A stretch of 53,150 nucleotides of DNA from Verrucomicrobiota bacterium (GTDB taxonomy: Bacteria; Verrucomicrobiota; Verrucomicrobiae; Limisphaerales; UBA11358): contig JACZKP010000182.1 of NCBI GenBank assembly GCA_014860005.1, forward strand, positions 1 to 53,150, read 5' to 3'. Position 1 is the stretch's first letter. Each line of letters starts with the position of its first letter. Positions 1 through 8,257 of the stretch are shown here, piece after piece. The translations under genes were made by a program, and so were the position numbers. Under the pieces are notes generated by a model. It was not told the DNA's origin. It did no database searches and saw only the letters and a list, made by a program, of their open reading frames with translations.

Positions 1-2
1 CA

Positions 3-2204
3 CAGGCCCACGCAAAGAAAAAGAGGGTTGGTCTGCACTACAGCACATTTGAGAAATCCGCAGCCACATGGGCAACAACTTACGAAACAAAGACCCCGAA
101 AAATCGCTGTTTCCCCAGTCGAATAGCGGAAGTCGGGCTAGCGGAGCAACGACGTTGTGTTGAGAATGCACTGGCTACTCTCGCATTGATCGGCAAGAGC
201 AAATTCGAGCCAGGACTCTCGTTTGAAGATGCTTGGGGATTCAAACCTTACCCATTCCAAAAAGACCTCGTGAACTGGGTGGACGAGCCAGGCGTTTATG
301 TTGTCGAAGCACCGATGGGGGCGGGCAAGACAGAGGCGGCGCTGTTTGCAGCATACCAACTGATTTCTCGCGGACTGGCGAGCGGCCTCTTCTTTGCCCT
401 CCCGACTCAAGTCACGAGCAACCGAATCCACGAACGCGTCGAACGATTCCTCCGGCGGACTGGGTGCGAGCGACCGGAAGCTCGGCTCATTCACAGCGGC
501 AGTTGGCTCGTGGGCGGGCACCTGCCTGACTCGGGCGTCGCTTATCCGGGCGAGACGGAGTGGGAACGCATCCAGCGGCGGCGTTGGTTCGCCTCGGGGC
601 GCAAGGCGTTGGTCGCGCCCTACGGCGTGGGCACGATTGACCAAGCGTTGCTTGGAATCATCGCGGTGAAGTTTTTCTTCGTTCGACAATTCGCGCTGGC
701 CGGGAAGGTCGTGGTTTTGGATGAAGTTCACTCCTATGATGCCTACACTGGCGGGCTGTTGGCTTTGCTCGTGCGGCGGCTGCGTGAACTGCAATGCACG
801 GTCATCATCCTCTCGGCAACGTTGACGAAGCGACATCGCCAGGCGCTCTTGCCAGAAGATCAGGCGGTCGAAGCTCGCGATGATAGGCTTGCGTGGCTGA
901 CCGCCTCAACGCAACGGGCGGGTGTGCGGCGCACAGCTTGCGACTCGGGGTTGAAATCGAAGCCAATCAAACTCCGATTTGAATCGCCGCCGGGGGATCG
1001 TGTCGTTGCGGAATGCTTGGAACGCGCCGCCGCAGGCCAATGCGTTCTCTGGATTTGCAACACGGTGGACTCCGCGATCCTGACGCGGAAACGCCTGCTA
1101 TGTGAATGGCAGGATCGGGATGAAGTGAAGCGTCCGCCCATTGGCCTGCTCCATTCGCGGTTTCCCTGGCATCGGCGGCAGCAATTGGAAATCAAATGGC
1201 TCCGCAGGCTTGGAAAGGGCAAGGACGAGCCGAAAACACCAAATCCGTTCAGGCCACAGGGATGTGTCCTGGTTTCGACCCAGGTTGTCGAGCAGAGCGT
1301 GGATATTGACGCCGACTTCCTCGTCACAGAACTGGCTCCCACTGACATGCTTTTCCAGCGACTTGGAAGGCTTTGGCGCCACGAGTTTCGCCGATGGAAG
1401 CGGTTTCGCAGGTTGAAACAGCGAGGCTCCGCCGCAGAGCCGGAGGCAGTGATCCTCTCACCCGATCTCACAGGCTTTGATTCAGAGGGTTCGCGAACAG
1501 CGTTGGGGAAATGGGCGCGGGTTTACGATCCCTTTGTCCTCGCCCGCTCGTGGCGGCAGTGGCGCGGGCAACCAGAAGTGACAGTGCCGGACGACATCCG
1601 TTCCTGGCTGGAAGCCACCTACACCGGCTTTGATTCTGTCGCCGATTCTCAATGGTCCAACCTTCACGACCGCTACCTCGCCAAGCGAAAAGCTCTCGGA
1701 GCCCTCGCCTTGAACGCGGCCAACATTGAAATGCACAACCCTCGCGAAGATGACGAGGATCGCGCCCACACCCGCCTTCAAACTCTGCCCACTGCCGAGT
1801 TGTTGCTGGCCGGTGCTGTCGTTTCCGAACGGCCTCTGAAATTGGTGCTCCTCGACGGCACGCCGGTGACTTTGTTTGAACGCCACTTTGCGATCAACCG
1901 CGCCGATGCTTTGGCCGCATCCCGCGCGATCCATCGTAACGTGGTCAAGCTTCCTGCCTGTTGGCTGGCTGATGTTCCCAAGCCTTCGCTTCCGGCCCTG
2001 AATCAACATTTCTATGGACTTTGGAACTTGGCCGTACGGCAGCCGCGAGAAAACTCGGGTGATCTCGAAAAATTGACTTTTCCTGGCGGGATGCCCGCCG
2101 AATTGCGGCTGGCCTATCATCCGCACGAAGGCGTAGTCTTGGAACGAGTTCCGACTCCAAAGCGGGAATATCTCGATGACGACCGATTTCAATTTGACGA
2201 CTGA
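3..2204 (+). CDS. cas3: Cas3 helicase of type I-E CRISPR (5' end outside window)
   Basis: This is the ATP-dependent 3'-5' helicase recruited by Cascade to unwind and degrade target DNA. Counting from the TTG at 186, the helicase motifs are complete: Q-motif-like YPFQ near residue 22, Walker A GAGKT at 45-49, DEVH at 179-182, SAT at 210-212, motif V (STQVVEQSVDID) and motif VI QRLGRLWR from 391. The frame has no stop back to base 3, so the gene very likely begins upstream, where the HD nuclease domain of a fused Cas3 (usually about 250-300 residues) would lie. The TTG at 186 has no convincing Shine-Dalgarno. The visible upstream part ends in a helix-like stretch (EQRRCVENALATLAL) that fits an HD-to-helicase linker, but I see no clear ADW motif. 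The 3' end overlaps cas8e by 29 bases. Function is sure from the motifs; the start is unresolved. Confidence 0.93.
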   Translation, partial: QAHAKKKRVGLHYSTFEKSAATWATTYETKTPKNRCFPSRIAEVGLAEQRRCVENALATLALIGKSKFEPGLSFEDAWGFKPYPFQKDLVNWVDEPGVYVVEAPMGAGKTEAALFAAYQLISRGLASGLFFALPTQVTSNRIHERVERFLRRTGCERPEARLIHSGSWLVGGHLPDSGVAYPGETEWERIQRRRWFASGRKALVAPYGVGTIDQALLGIIAVKFFFVRQFALAGKVVVLDEVHSYDAYTGGLLALLVRRLRELQCTVIILSATLTKRHRQALLPEDQAVEARDDRLAWLTASTQRAGVRRTACDSGLKSKPIKLRFESPPGDRVVAECLERAAAGQCVLWICNTVDSAILTRKRLLCEWQDRDEVKRPPIGLLHSRFPWHRRQQLEIKWLRRLGKGKDEPKTPNPFRPQGCVLVSTQVVEQSVDIDADFLVTELAPTDMLFQRLGRLWRHEFRRWKRFRRLKQRGSAAEPEAVILSPDLTGFDSEGSRTALGKWARVYDPFVLARSWRQWRGQPEVTVPDDIRSWLEATYTGFDSVADSQWSNLHDRYLAKRKALGALALNAANIEMHNPREDDEDRAHTRLQTLPTAELLLAGAVVSERPLKLVLLDGTPVTLFERHFAINRADALAASRAIHRNVVKLPACWLADVPKPSLPALNQHFYGLWNLAVRQPRENSGDLEKLTFPGGMPAELRLAYHPHEGVVLERVPTPKREYLDDDRFQFDD

Positions 2205-3876
2205 GCCGTGGATTCCTGTGACGTGGCGTGGCAGCGCTCGTGGCAAAGCGCGCATTGGCCTGCGGGAAACCTTCGAGCGCGGTCACGAGATATTCGACCT
2301 TAGTTGCCGACCGCACGAACGCGTTGCGCTCCTTCGGTTGCTTCAATGCGTCGTTCAAGCCGCGTTCAGCAACTCCTCTGATCCTCACCAGCCGAGCCTC
2401 GCCAGTTTCAAAAAATGGCGGGCACTGGCAGCGAACGAATACCAGCCGATGCGCGATGCTGCGGTGCGGTATCTCGGCCAGCACCACCCTGAGTTTTGGC
2501 TTTTCGATCCCAAGCGCCCATTTCTCCAACTGGCGGGACTTCAACCAGCACCGAAGGCAAAGAAGCAGAAAAGGAAGAAAATCGAGGAACCGTCGGATGA
2601 GGATGGCGATGAGGTGAACGCCGAAAAACGCGCCGACCTGCTCGACATTTGCTTTGCCCGAAACAACACCTCAACGCTTTTCGACCAGAGTGGCGGCAGC
2701 CAGAGCGACGGCACGTTCCGGGAACTTGATCCTGGGCGTCTCGCGTTGGCGCTGCTCTGCTACTTGAACTTCGCGTCAGGGATTGAGGGCGTTGCTCTGC
2801 TGAACGGAAAAGTGGCTCGAAGCGCTGGAGGAGAGCCAGCGAAAGAGAGATGCTACACGAGCGATGCGCCGTGCGTGAGCGGTGGGGCTCTTCACACATT
2901 TGCCCTCGGTCAATGTCTTGCTGAGACGATTCACCTGAATCTCGTCCTTGTCAGAGAAATGGCCCGTTTCGGATTTGGGAACGCGCGGCTTGGCTTGCCC
3001 GCATGGGAGATGACGACCGACTGGTTGCAACAGCAAAACGCTGCTGCTGACCTTGAAATCAATGACGAACTCCGTCCCGGTTTGCTCGAATGGCTGGTGC
3101 CCATGAGCCGGTTTTCACGGCTCGTCGATTGTCGGTTGGTCGTTCTCACCAACGGCGTTGGTTACAGTTCGTTTCTTCCGGGGCCAGATGGCAAAGGCAG
3201 ACAAATTGGCGCCCGCCTTCCATCCACGGCACTGCAACAGGTGAAGATCAAAGGTATGCCGCAGGATGTATTCCTTGGCGGAGAATCAGGGAAGGCGCTT
3301 TGGCGGCAACTTCATCTCGCGGCCTTTCTTAGCCAAACGGAAGCAGTGCGGCTTCCAGTTTGGCGAACCAATGTGGATGACCTCAAATCCCAGCCTGGAG
3401 AAATGGAAAACAGTGCAAGGCGAGTTCGGCTGCTCGCGGTTGCCGCACTCACGAAAAAGGCCAAGTTTGAAGAATTCGTAGAAAGCGTCTTTGAGTTCCG
3501 AGCGGGGTTGCTGTGGCTCAGCACAACCTTCAACGACTACGCGGCTGGCCTCAAATACGCAGAACATCTGGAAGATAGAATCACGAAAGCTGTGGCGGCT
3601 TACATCGCAGCGTTAGCCAAACTCGGTAAGGACTTCGCTCGTGATCTCAAGAGAGCGGCGACGCGTGCATTCTGGACCAGCCTCGATATGCAATCTGCTT
3701 GCTTGCTTGCACTGCTTGACCAGGGCAAGAACGACTTCGCGGCAGCAGATAATCCTTGGGGCCAAGTCGTCCGTGACGGGGCGCGAATGGCGTTCACCCA
3801 AACCTGTCCTTCGCTCAATCCTCAGCAGATTCTCGCGCACGCTGCTGGACTGGCGGTGCTTTTTCCGCTGCCCTAG
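2176..3876 (+). CDS. cas8e: Cascade large subunit Cas8e (Cse1/CasA)
   Basis: 566 residues. This is the large subunit of type I-E Cascade, which reads the PAM and recruits Cas3. The N-terminus MTTDFNLTTEPWIPV carries the family hallmark FNLxxEPWIPV, which fixes the start inside the end of cas3 (29-base overlap). The length is slightly above the roughly 500 residues of E. coli CasA. Part of the excess is a low-complexity insert at about 125-152, Lys-rich (KAKKQKRKK) and then acidic (EEPSDEDGDE), just before the conserved-looking DLLDICFARNNTSTLFDQ. By position it falls near the mobile L1 loop that contacts the PAM region in characterised Cse1 proteins; that correspondence is my inference. The order cas3-cas8e-cas11 and the close spacing indicate one operon. 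Confidence 0.95.
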   Translation: MTTDFNLTTEPWIPVTWRGSARGKARIGLRETFERGHEIFDLSCRPHERVALLRLLQCVVQAAFSNSSDPHQPSLASFKKWRALAANEYQPMRDAAVRYLGQHHPEFWLFDPKRPFLQLAGLQPAPKAKKQKRKKIEEPSDEDGDEVNAEKRADLLDICFARNNTSTLFDQSGGSQSDGTFRELDPGRLALALLCYLNFASGIEGVALLNGKVARSAGGEPAKERCYTSDAPCVSGGALHTFALGQCLAETIHLNLVLVREMARFGFGNARLGLPAWEMTTDWLQQQNAAADLEINDELRPGLLEWLVPMSRFSRLVDCRLVVLTNGVGYSSFLPGPDGKGRQIGARLPSTALQQVKIKGMPQDVFLGGESGKALWRQLHLAAFLSQTEAVRLPVWRTNVDDLKSQPGEMENSARRVRLLAVAALTKKAKFEEFVESVFEFRAGLLWLSTTFNDYAAGLKYAEHLEDRITKAVAAYIAALAKLGKDFARDLKRAATRAFWTSLDMQSACLLALLDQGKNDFAAADNPWGQVVRDGARMAFTQTCPSLNPQQILAHAAGLAVLFPLP

Positions 3877-3890
3877 AAATCCCGTAAGAA

Positions 3891-4445
3891 ATGAAACCGA
3901 ACATTTACCCACTGCTCGCGCTCACCACGCGCCGCGACGGACAGCCAGACCGTGGCGCGCTGGCCAATCTGCGTCGTGGCCTGAGCGAAACCACGCGCCA
4001 TCTCGCTTGGCCTTACTTGGCTCAGCTGGGCATCGAACCGGACGATGAACCCAGCGTTCTCACCGCTGCACTTTTCGCGGAGCACCCGATGCACGCCAAG
4101 GCCGGAAACATCGGAGCAACGTGGCGGAACGTCTATAATGAGCGCCGAAATCGAAAGCAACAGGAACCAACCGATCCCGAACAACTCCGGTTCCGACGGC
4201 TGATCGCATGTGATGCTGCGGAGATTGCAGACCATCTCTTGGGAATTGTCCGCTTCTCCAGGAACACCGGTTCGGGCGTCCCGATTGACTACGACCAACT
4301 TTGGTGGGACCTGCGCGAATGGTTCGGCGAGATCGAACCAAGGAAAGGTCAACATCCCGTCAAACTCCGATGGGCCTGCGGCTTCCACCTGGCTGCCTTT
4401 GAACCCGAACCGACCAATGAAACCGCCCAAGTTGTTTCTGAGTGA
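3891..4445 (+). CDS. cas11: Cascade small subunit Cas11 (Cse2/CasB)
   Basis: 184 residues. Two copies of this helical subunit normally line the belly of I-E Cascade and stabilise the displaced strand. The central block GATWRNVYNERRNRKQQ, followed by RFRRLIACDAAEIADHL and a basic C-terminal half, fits the Cse2 family in size and helical character. The ATG lies 14 bases after the cas8e stop, with a weak purine-rich stretch (AAGAA) just upstream. The 3' end overlaps cas6e by 29 bases, the same overlap length as cas3/cas8e. Position immediately after cas8e supports the assignment. Confidence 0.92.
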   Translation: MKPNIYPLLALTTRRDGQPDRGALANLRRGLSETTRHLAWPYLAQLGIEPDDEPSVLTAALFAEHPMHAKAGNIGATWRNVYNERRNRKQQEPTDPEQLRFRRLIACDAAEIADHLLGIVRFSRNTGSGVPIDYDQLWWDLREWFGEIEPRKGQHPVKLRWACGFHLAAFEPEPTNETAQVVSE

Positions 4446-5199
4446 AGTCCGTGTGGACTTCCACACGGCTCGAAAACTCGGTCTGAAGGACGCCTACCGC
4501 TGGCACCAACAGTTGAGCGAGGATTGCTTTCACGCTTCGTTGGAAGCCCGGAAGGCGCTGCCTGAGGCCCAGCAGGAGCGCGTATTCCTCTGGCGCGTGG
4601 ACCGAATCGAACACGGCTTTCGTGCCTGGGTGCTCTCACCGGCGGAGCCGGTCATTCCGCCGTGGGGCCATTGGCGTCCACCGAAACCAGTCGGTTTCAA
4701 ATTCGAGGAAGGTCGCCAATTCGTCTTCAGTCTGCGGGCGAATCCCACAAGGAAGGATACCCCCCGAGACGCAGACGGGCGGCGGAGCGTTCAAGGCAAA
4801 CGTCGAGCCATCACGCGTGTCGAGGACGAAAAGCTTCCCGATGGGCAGATTCGGTCAGGTCTGCGGTCCTGGATTTCCCGCCAGGGCGACAAGAACGGTT
4901 TTGCGATCATGCAGTCAGCCGACAACCCGCAGTCCCTTTCGATTACCAAAGAGCCGCATGACCGCTTGACGATTCCTGAAGTGCGTCCGCCGGGAGGCGG
5001 GCCAACTGCGGCCAAGATTTCCAATCCGAATCCGCAAGTTGCAATTCACTCCGTACTTTTCGAGGGCGTGCTCACGGTAGCAAGACCGGATGACTTTGCT
5101 CGCGCCTTCGCCTACGGCATTGGCTCGGCCAAGAGCCTCGGTTTCGGCCTGCTCGTGCTGCTTCCTTTCCATCCATCTCAAACACAAAACCAAGGCTGA
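4417..5199 (+). CDS. cas6e: CRISPR pre-crRNA endoribonuclease Cas6e (Cse3/CasE)
   Basis: 260 residues. It cleaves pre-crRNA at the base of the repeat hairpin and stays on the crRNA 3' handle. I chose ATG 4417 (MKPPKLFLSEVRVDF) because the FLSEVRVD start matches the first RAMP beta strand; the open frame itself runs farther back inside cas11. The YRWHQ motif (Tyr27, His30) matches the conserved Tyr-x-x-His of Cas6e, His being the expected catalytic residue. The C-terminal YGIGSAKSLGFGLLVLLP is the Gly-rich loop typical of Cas6 (GxGxxxxxGFGL). The gene overlaps cas11 by 29 bases and ends 6 bases before cas7e. Its place between cas11 and cas7e differs from the E. coli order, where it follows cas5e. 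Confidence 0.93.
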   Translation: MKPPKLFLSEVRVDFHTARKLGLKDAYRWHQQLSEDCFHASLEARKALPEAQQERVFLWRVDRIEHGFRAWVLSPAEPVIPPWGHWRPPKPVGFKFEEGRQFVFSLRANPTRKDTPRDADGRRSVQGKRRAITRVEDEKLPDGQIRSGLRSWISRQGDKNGFAIMQSADNPQSLSITKEPHDRLTIPEVRPPGGGPTAAKISNPNPQVAIHSVLFEGVLTVARPDDFARAFAYGIGSAKSLGFGLLVLLPFHPSQTQNQG

Positions 5200-5205
5200 C
5201 ACATT

Positions 5206-6492
5206 ATGAACCTGCTCGAATTCCATCTGCTCCATTCGCACGCCGTTTTCAACGGCAACCGCGACGATCTGGGCCGCCCGAAGAGTTGCGTCTTCGGCGG
5301 CGTCAAACGCGCCCGTATCAGCAGCCAGTGCCACAAGCGCGCCATTCGGCTCTTCCTGCGCGATCATCCGAAATGGCACGAGCACTTCCGCGGCATTCGA
5401 ACGAAGCGGTTGGTGGACGAAATTGCCCCAAGACTGGCGAAGCAACGTGGCGAGGTTCCAAACAAGGCGACGGAAGCGGATTTGCGCCTTGCCCAAGGCG
5501 CGGCTCACGTTCTCGCGAAAATCAATTGGCAGAAGGATGTGGAGAGGGTGACGACTTCCATGTTTTTCAGCACCGGTCAATATGACGCAATCGCGAAGGC
5601 CCTCTCGGAACTGGAGGAAGCAACTCGCAAAAAGGTCGTCGAAGCAGTCGGGAAGGAAGTCGCCAAGGCAGCCAAGAAGAAAGATTCTGAAGGAACTTCC
5701 GACAGCGTCGGAAGCGACGAGACGGCCAAGGGCAAAGGCAAAGAGAAGGAGGATGGTATTTCCAAGCTCTTGAAGCAGCCGTTGGTTGCCGCACTGGACG
5801 CGACGAAAGATCCTGCGCTTGTTTCCGATGCCGCCGACATCGCCCTGTTTGGTCGCATGGTCGCCAGCCATCCGAGCCTCACTGTCGAAGCCGCCGCCAT
5901 GTTCAGCCATGCCATCTCCACCCATCACGCGGAGCCGGAACCCGACTTCTACACCGCGGTGGATGACCGAGCGAAGGACGAGACCGGAGCCGACATGATG
6001 GGCCAGCTTGAGTTCGTCTCGGCCACTTATTACCGCTACATCGCCGTCAACCTTGACTTGCTTTTCTACCAACATCGCAACGGTCTGCCGCCTGCCAACC
6101 TTGCGTGCTTTGGGGGTGAAACGGATCAGAAAACCAGACAAGACATCATCCGAGCCTTCACCGAGGCGGTCCTACGCGCCGTGCCCAGTGGTCGCCAGAC
6201 GACGATGAATTCGCATACCAGCGTCGCTTACGCCTTGGGCGTCGTGCGGGAAGGACAGCCGCTGCAACTCGTCAATGCCTTCGAGAAGCCCGTTCAGGGG
6301 CAGAAGGAAACCGGCTTGCTCGATCCATCCATTTTGCAACTCGAAGATTTCCGCAAGAAGATGTTCGCGGCTTGGGAAATCAACGATGCCAAGATGGCCT
6401 GTTTCTGTCCGGTTCCGCCAGCAAGCCACGGGGAGCCGAAACCGCTGCTGGAGTCGAAGTTCATTGATGCTCTTGTCAGCCATGTCCACTGA
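5206..6492 (+). CDS. cas7e: Cascade backbone subunit Cas7e (Cse4/CasC)
   Basis: 428 residues, longer than the roughly 360 of E. coli CasC. Six copies normally form the helical backbone gripping the crRNA guide. The N-terminus MNLLEFHLLHSHAVFNGNRDDLGRPKSCVFGGVKRARISSQCHKRAIR contains the family signature (NRDDxGRPK and RxRxSSQxxKRA). The C-terminal part contains the usual VAYALGVVREGQPLQLVNAFEKPV. The extra length is a charged low-complexity insert at about 138-190 (KKVVEAVGKEVAKAAKKK, then SDSVGSDETAKGKGKEKEDG), in the region where Cas7e normally has its variable helical/thumb part. The gene starts 6 bases after cas6e and overlaps cas5e by 11 bases. Confidence 0.95.
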   Translation: MNLLEFHLLHSHAVFNGNRDDLGRPKSCVFGGVKRARISSQCHKRAIRLFLRDHPKWHEHFRGIRTKRLVDEIAPRLAKQRGEVPNKATEADLRLAQGAAHVLAKINWQKDVERVTTSMFFSTGQYDAIAKALSELEEATRKKVVEAVGKEVAKAAKKKDSEGTSDSVGSDETAKGKGKEKEDGISKLLKQPLVAALDATKDPALVSDAADIALFGRMVASHPSLTVEAAAMFSHAISTHHAEPEPDFYTAVDDRAKDETGADMMGQLEFVSATYYRYIAVNLDLLFYQHRNGLPPANLACFGGETDQKTRQDIIRAFTEAVLRAVPSGRQTTMNSHTSVAYALGVVREGQPLQLVNAFEKPVQGQKETGLLDPSILQLEDFRKKMFAAWEINDAKMACFCPVPPASHGEPKPLLESKFIDALVSHVH

Positions 6493-7261
6493 ATCCCATC
6501 TCGCGTTGTGGCTTGACGGTCCGCTCATGGCGTGGGGCCATGATAGCTATTTCAATCATCGCCACACCGCCCTATGGCCGACCAAGAGTGGCATCATCGG
6601 CCTTCTCGCGGCAGCGCGAGGATTCGACAAGCTGGCTGATGCGCACAAAGAGGCGGTGAAATCGCTGGCCGGGACTCGCATGACCGCTGTTCGGTTTCCG
6701 CGCCAGATACGAGGCGAGGCGCTGCCATTGGGTTTGCTGAACGATTATCACACCGTCGGCGCTTACGACTTGAAGCGAAACCCCGATGATCGCCTGCGTG
6801 TTCCGGCCAAAGCTGGCAGCCGCGCGCCACGTTCCAACCCTGACGTCACCCACCGCCACTACCTTGAGGACGCCCGCTTCGGTGTCATTCTGATCGGCTC
6901 GGCAGAAATTCTGGAACCGTGTGTTGAGAAACTCAACAATCCACACTGGGGCGTGTGGTTCGGCCGCAAAGCCTGTTTGCCTGCGGCTCCCGTGCTCCCG
7001 ACCGGCGCCAAGTTGCGGACAGACTTCAATGAGGCCTGGCGCGACCTTCTGACCGCCGCTGGGCTTGCTGAACAACCGATAGTGGCCTTCGACCGTTGCG
7101 TTGAACTGGACGCAGACGCGTCCGCGCCTCCTCTCCAAACCGCGTCAGGATTGTCCGCACATTCTGATTCGTGGAACGACCAGCCGGTTTGCTTCGGTCC
7201 CCAAAACCATCACCGCGCCTTCGTTCGCAGGCGAATTGTTGAGTTCAGAGTGCAGCGGTAA
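6482..7261 (+). CDS. cas5e: Cascade subunit Cas5e (CasD)
   Basis: 259 residues. Cas5e caps the 5' handle of the crRNA in Cascade. The start MSTESHLALWLDGPLMAWGHDSYFNHRHTALWPTKSGIIGLLAAARG is the standard Cas5 N-terminus (L.GPMxSWG and PTKSGIxGLLAAA). The ATG at 6482 lies inside cas7e with an 11-base overlap; the open frame extends back farther but without Cas5-like sequence. The central VTHRHYLEDARFGVIL and WFGRKACLPAAPVL blocks are also typical. The extreme C-terminus (RRRIVEFRVQR) matches the usual Cas5e ending with Arg-rich beta strands. It is followed by a 69-base spacer containing a heptad repeat before cas1. Confidence 0.94.
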   Translation: MSTESHLALWLDGPLMAWGHDSYFNHRHTALWPTKSGIIGLLAAARGFDKLADAHKEAVKSLAGTRMTAVRFPRQIRGEALPLGLLNDYHTVGAYDLKRNPDDRLRVPAKAGSRAPRSNPDVTHRHYLEDARFGVILIGSAEILEPCVEKLNNPHWGVWFGRKACLPAAPVLPTGAKLRTDFNEAWRDLLTAAGLAEQPIVAFDRCVELDADASAPPLQTASGLSAHSDSWNDQPVCFGPQNHHRAFVRRRIVEFRVQR

Positions 7262-7294
7262 CTCCCCCCGCCCCGCATGTAGGTCAACTATTCC

Positions 7295-7329
7295 AAATCG
7301 CCAATCGCAAATCCGAAATCGTAAATCCC
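7295..7329 (+). repeat. Five-unit heptanucleotide repeat before cas1
   Basis: Five imperfect 7-base units run head to tail: AAATCGC, CAATCGC, AAATCCG, AAATCGT, AAATCCC. They end one base before the cas1 ATG at 7331. The stretch replaces any recognisable Shine-Dalgarno sequence. A closely related array precedes cas2 at 8223. What it does is unknown; it may have arisen by slippage or be a dispersed short repeat of this genome. Confidence 0.85.
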
Positions 7330-7330
7330 G

Positions 7331-8215
7331 ATGGCTCTCTTCGAACGTCCGCCCCTCGAAACGCTGGCCTCCGCCAAGGACCGCTGGACGCCTCTTTACC
7401 TCGAACATGGCCGCTTGGAAGTGGACGATTCCAGCGTGAAGTGGATCGGGGCCGACGGCTTGCTCTGCCGCATTCCCGTGGCGACGGTTTCCGCGCTCAT
7501 CCTCGGCCCCGGCACCACCGTCACGCACGCCGCCATGAAAGCTTGTGCCGAGAGCAACACGCCCGTCTGTTGGACCGGCGCGGATTCGCTCCGCTTTTAC
7601 GCGTTCGGCCTGGCGCCCAATCACACCAACGACATGCCCCGCCTCCACGCCGAGGCTTGGGCGGATAAACGCCGCCGCACCCAGATCGCCCGCGCCATGT
7701 TCCTGATGCGCTTTCCCGATGTGAACGTGGCGGACAAATCCGTGAAAGAATTGCGCGGCATGGAGGGCCTGCGGGTGCGGACGCTTTACGCCCAATTCGG
7801 CCTCCAGCACGGCGTCACTTGGAAGGGTCGCAACTACGACCGCCAAAACTGGGAAATGTCCGACGGCATCAACCAGGCTCTCTCCTCCGCCAATGCCAGC
7901 CTTTACGCCCTGTGCGCCGCCGTCGTCTGCTCGCTCGGTTATGTGCCCAGCCTCGGCTTTGTGCATGACTCGGGCACGTTGCCCTTTGTCTATGACGTCG
8001 CCGACCTTTACAAACACCTGACCAGCATCCCCGCCGCGTTCCTGGCCACGCGCCAGGATCCCAAGGACGACGGCGAACTCGTCCGCAAACTTTTCAAACA
8101 GCGCGTCGAGGAGGAAAGGATTTTGCAACGCATGCCCAAGGACCTCGCCGCTTTATTCCAAACCGCCGAAGCCGCGCCCGTTCAAGCCGGTGCCCGCCCA
8201 CCCTCCGCGTTGTGA
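7331..8215 (+). CDS. cas1: CRISPR adaptation integrase Cas1 (type I-E)
   Basis: 294 residues. Cas1 is the metal-dependent integrase that, with Cas2, inserts new spacers at the leader end. The start MALFERPPLETLASAKDRWTPLYLEHGRLEVDD is typical of Cas1e. The predicted active-site residues are present: Glu145 in ELRGMEGLRVRTLY, His212 in SLGFVHDSG and Asp225 in PFVYDVADLYK (Asp222 nearby). The tIG..TxVTHAA and GADSLRFYAFG blocks are also I-E-like. Length is near the E. coli protein (305). It is separated from cas5e and from cas2 by short spacers, each holding an AATCG heptad repeat, so the adaptation genes may have slightly different translation control from the tightly overlapping Cascade genes. 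Confidence 0.97.
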   Translation: MALFERPPLETLASAKDRWTPLYLEHGRLEVDDSSVKWIGADGLLCRIPVATVSALILGPGTTVTHAAMKACAESNTPVCWTGADSLRFYAFGLAPNHTNDMPRLHAEAWADKRRRTQIARAMFLMRFPDVNVADKSVKELRGMEGLRVRTLYAQFGLQHGVTWKGRNYDRQNWEMSDGINQALSSANASLYALCAAVVCSLGYVPSLGFVHDSGTLPFVYDVADLYKHLTSIPAAFLATRQDPKDDGELVRKLFKQRVEEERILQRMPKDLAALFQTAEAAPVQAGARPPSAL

Positions 8216-8222
8216 CATGCTC

Positions 8223-8257
8223 AAATCGTCAATCGTCAATCATCAATCGTAAATGAA
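8223..8257 (+). repeat. Five-unit heptanucleotide repeat before cas2
   Basis: Five 7-base units, AAATCGT, CAATCGT, CAATCAT, CAATCGT and AAATGAA, abut the cas2 ATG at 8258 with no base between. The first four are clear variants of (A/C)AATCGT and match the units before cas1. No Shine-Dalgarno sequence is visible. I did not see the same array elsewhere in the window. Confidence 0.85.

Noticed and set aside
4915..6141. 408-codon open frame on the minus strand inside cas6e/cas7e
   Set aside because: It is antisense to two well-supported cas genes, has no domain and reflects GC-rich codon structure of the plus-strand genes.
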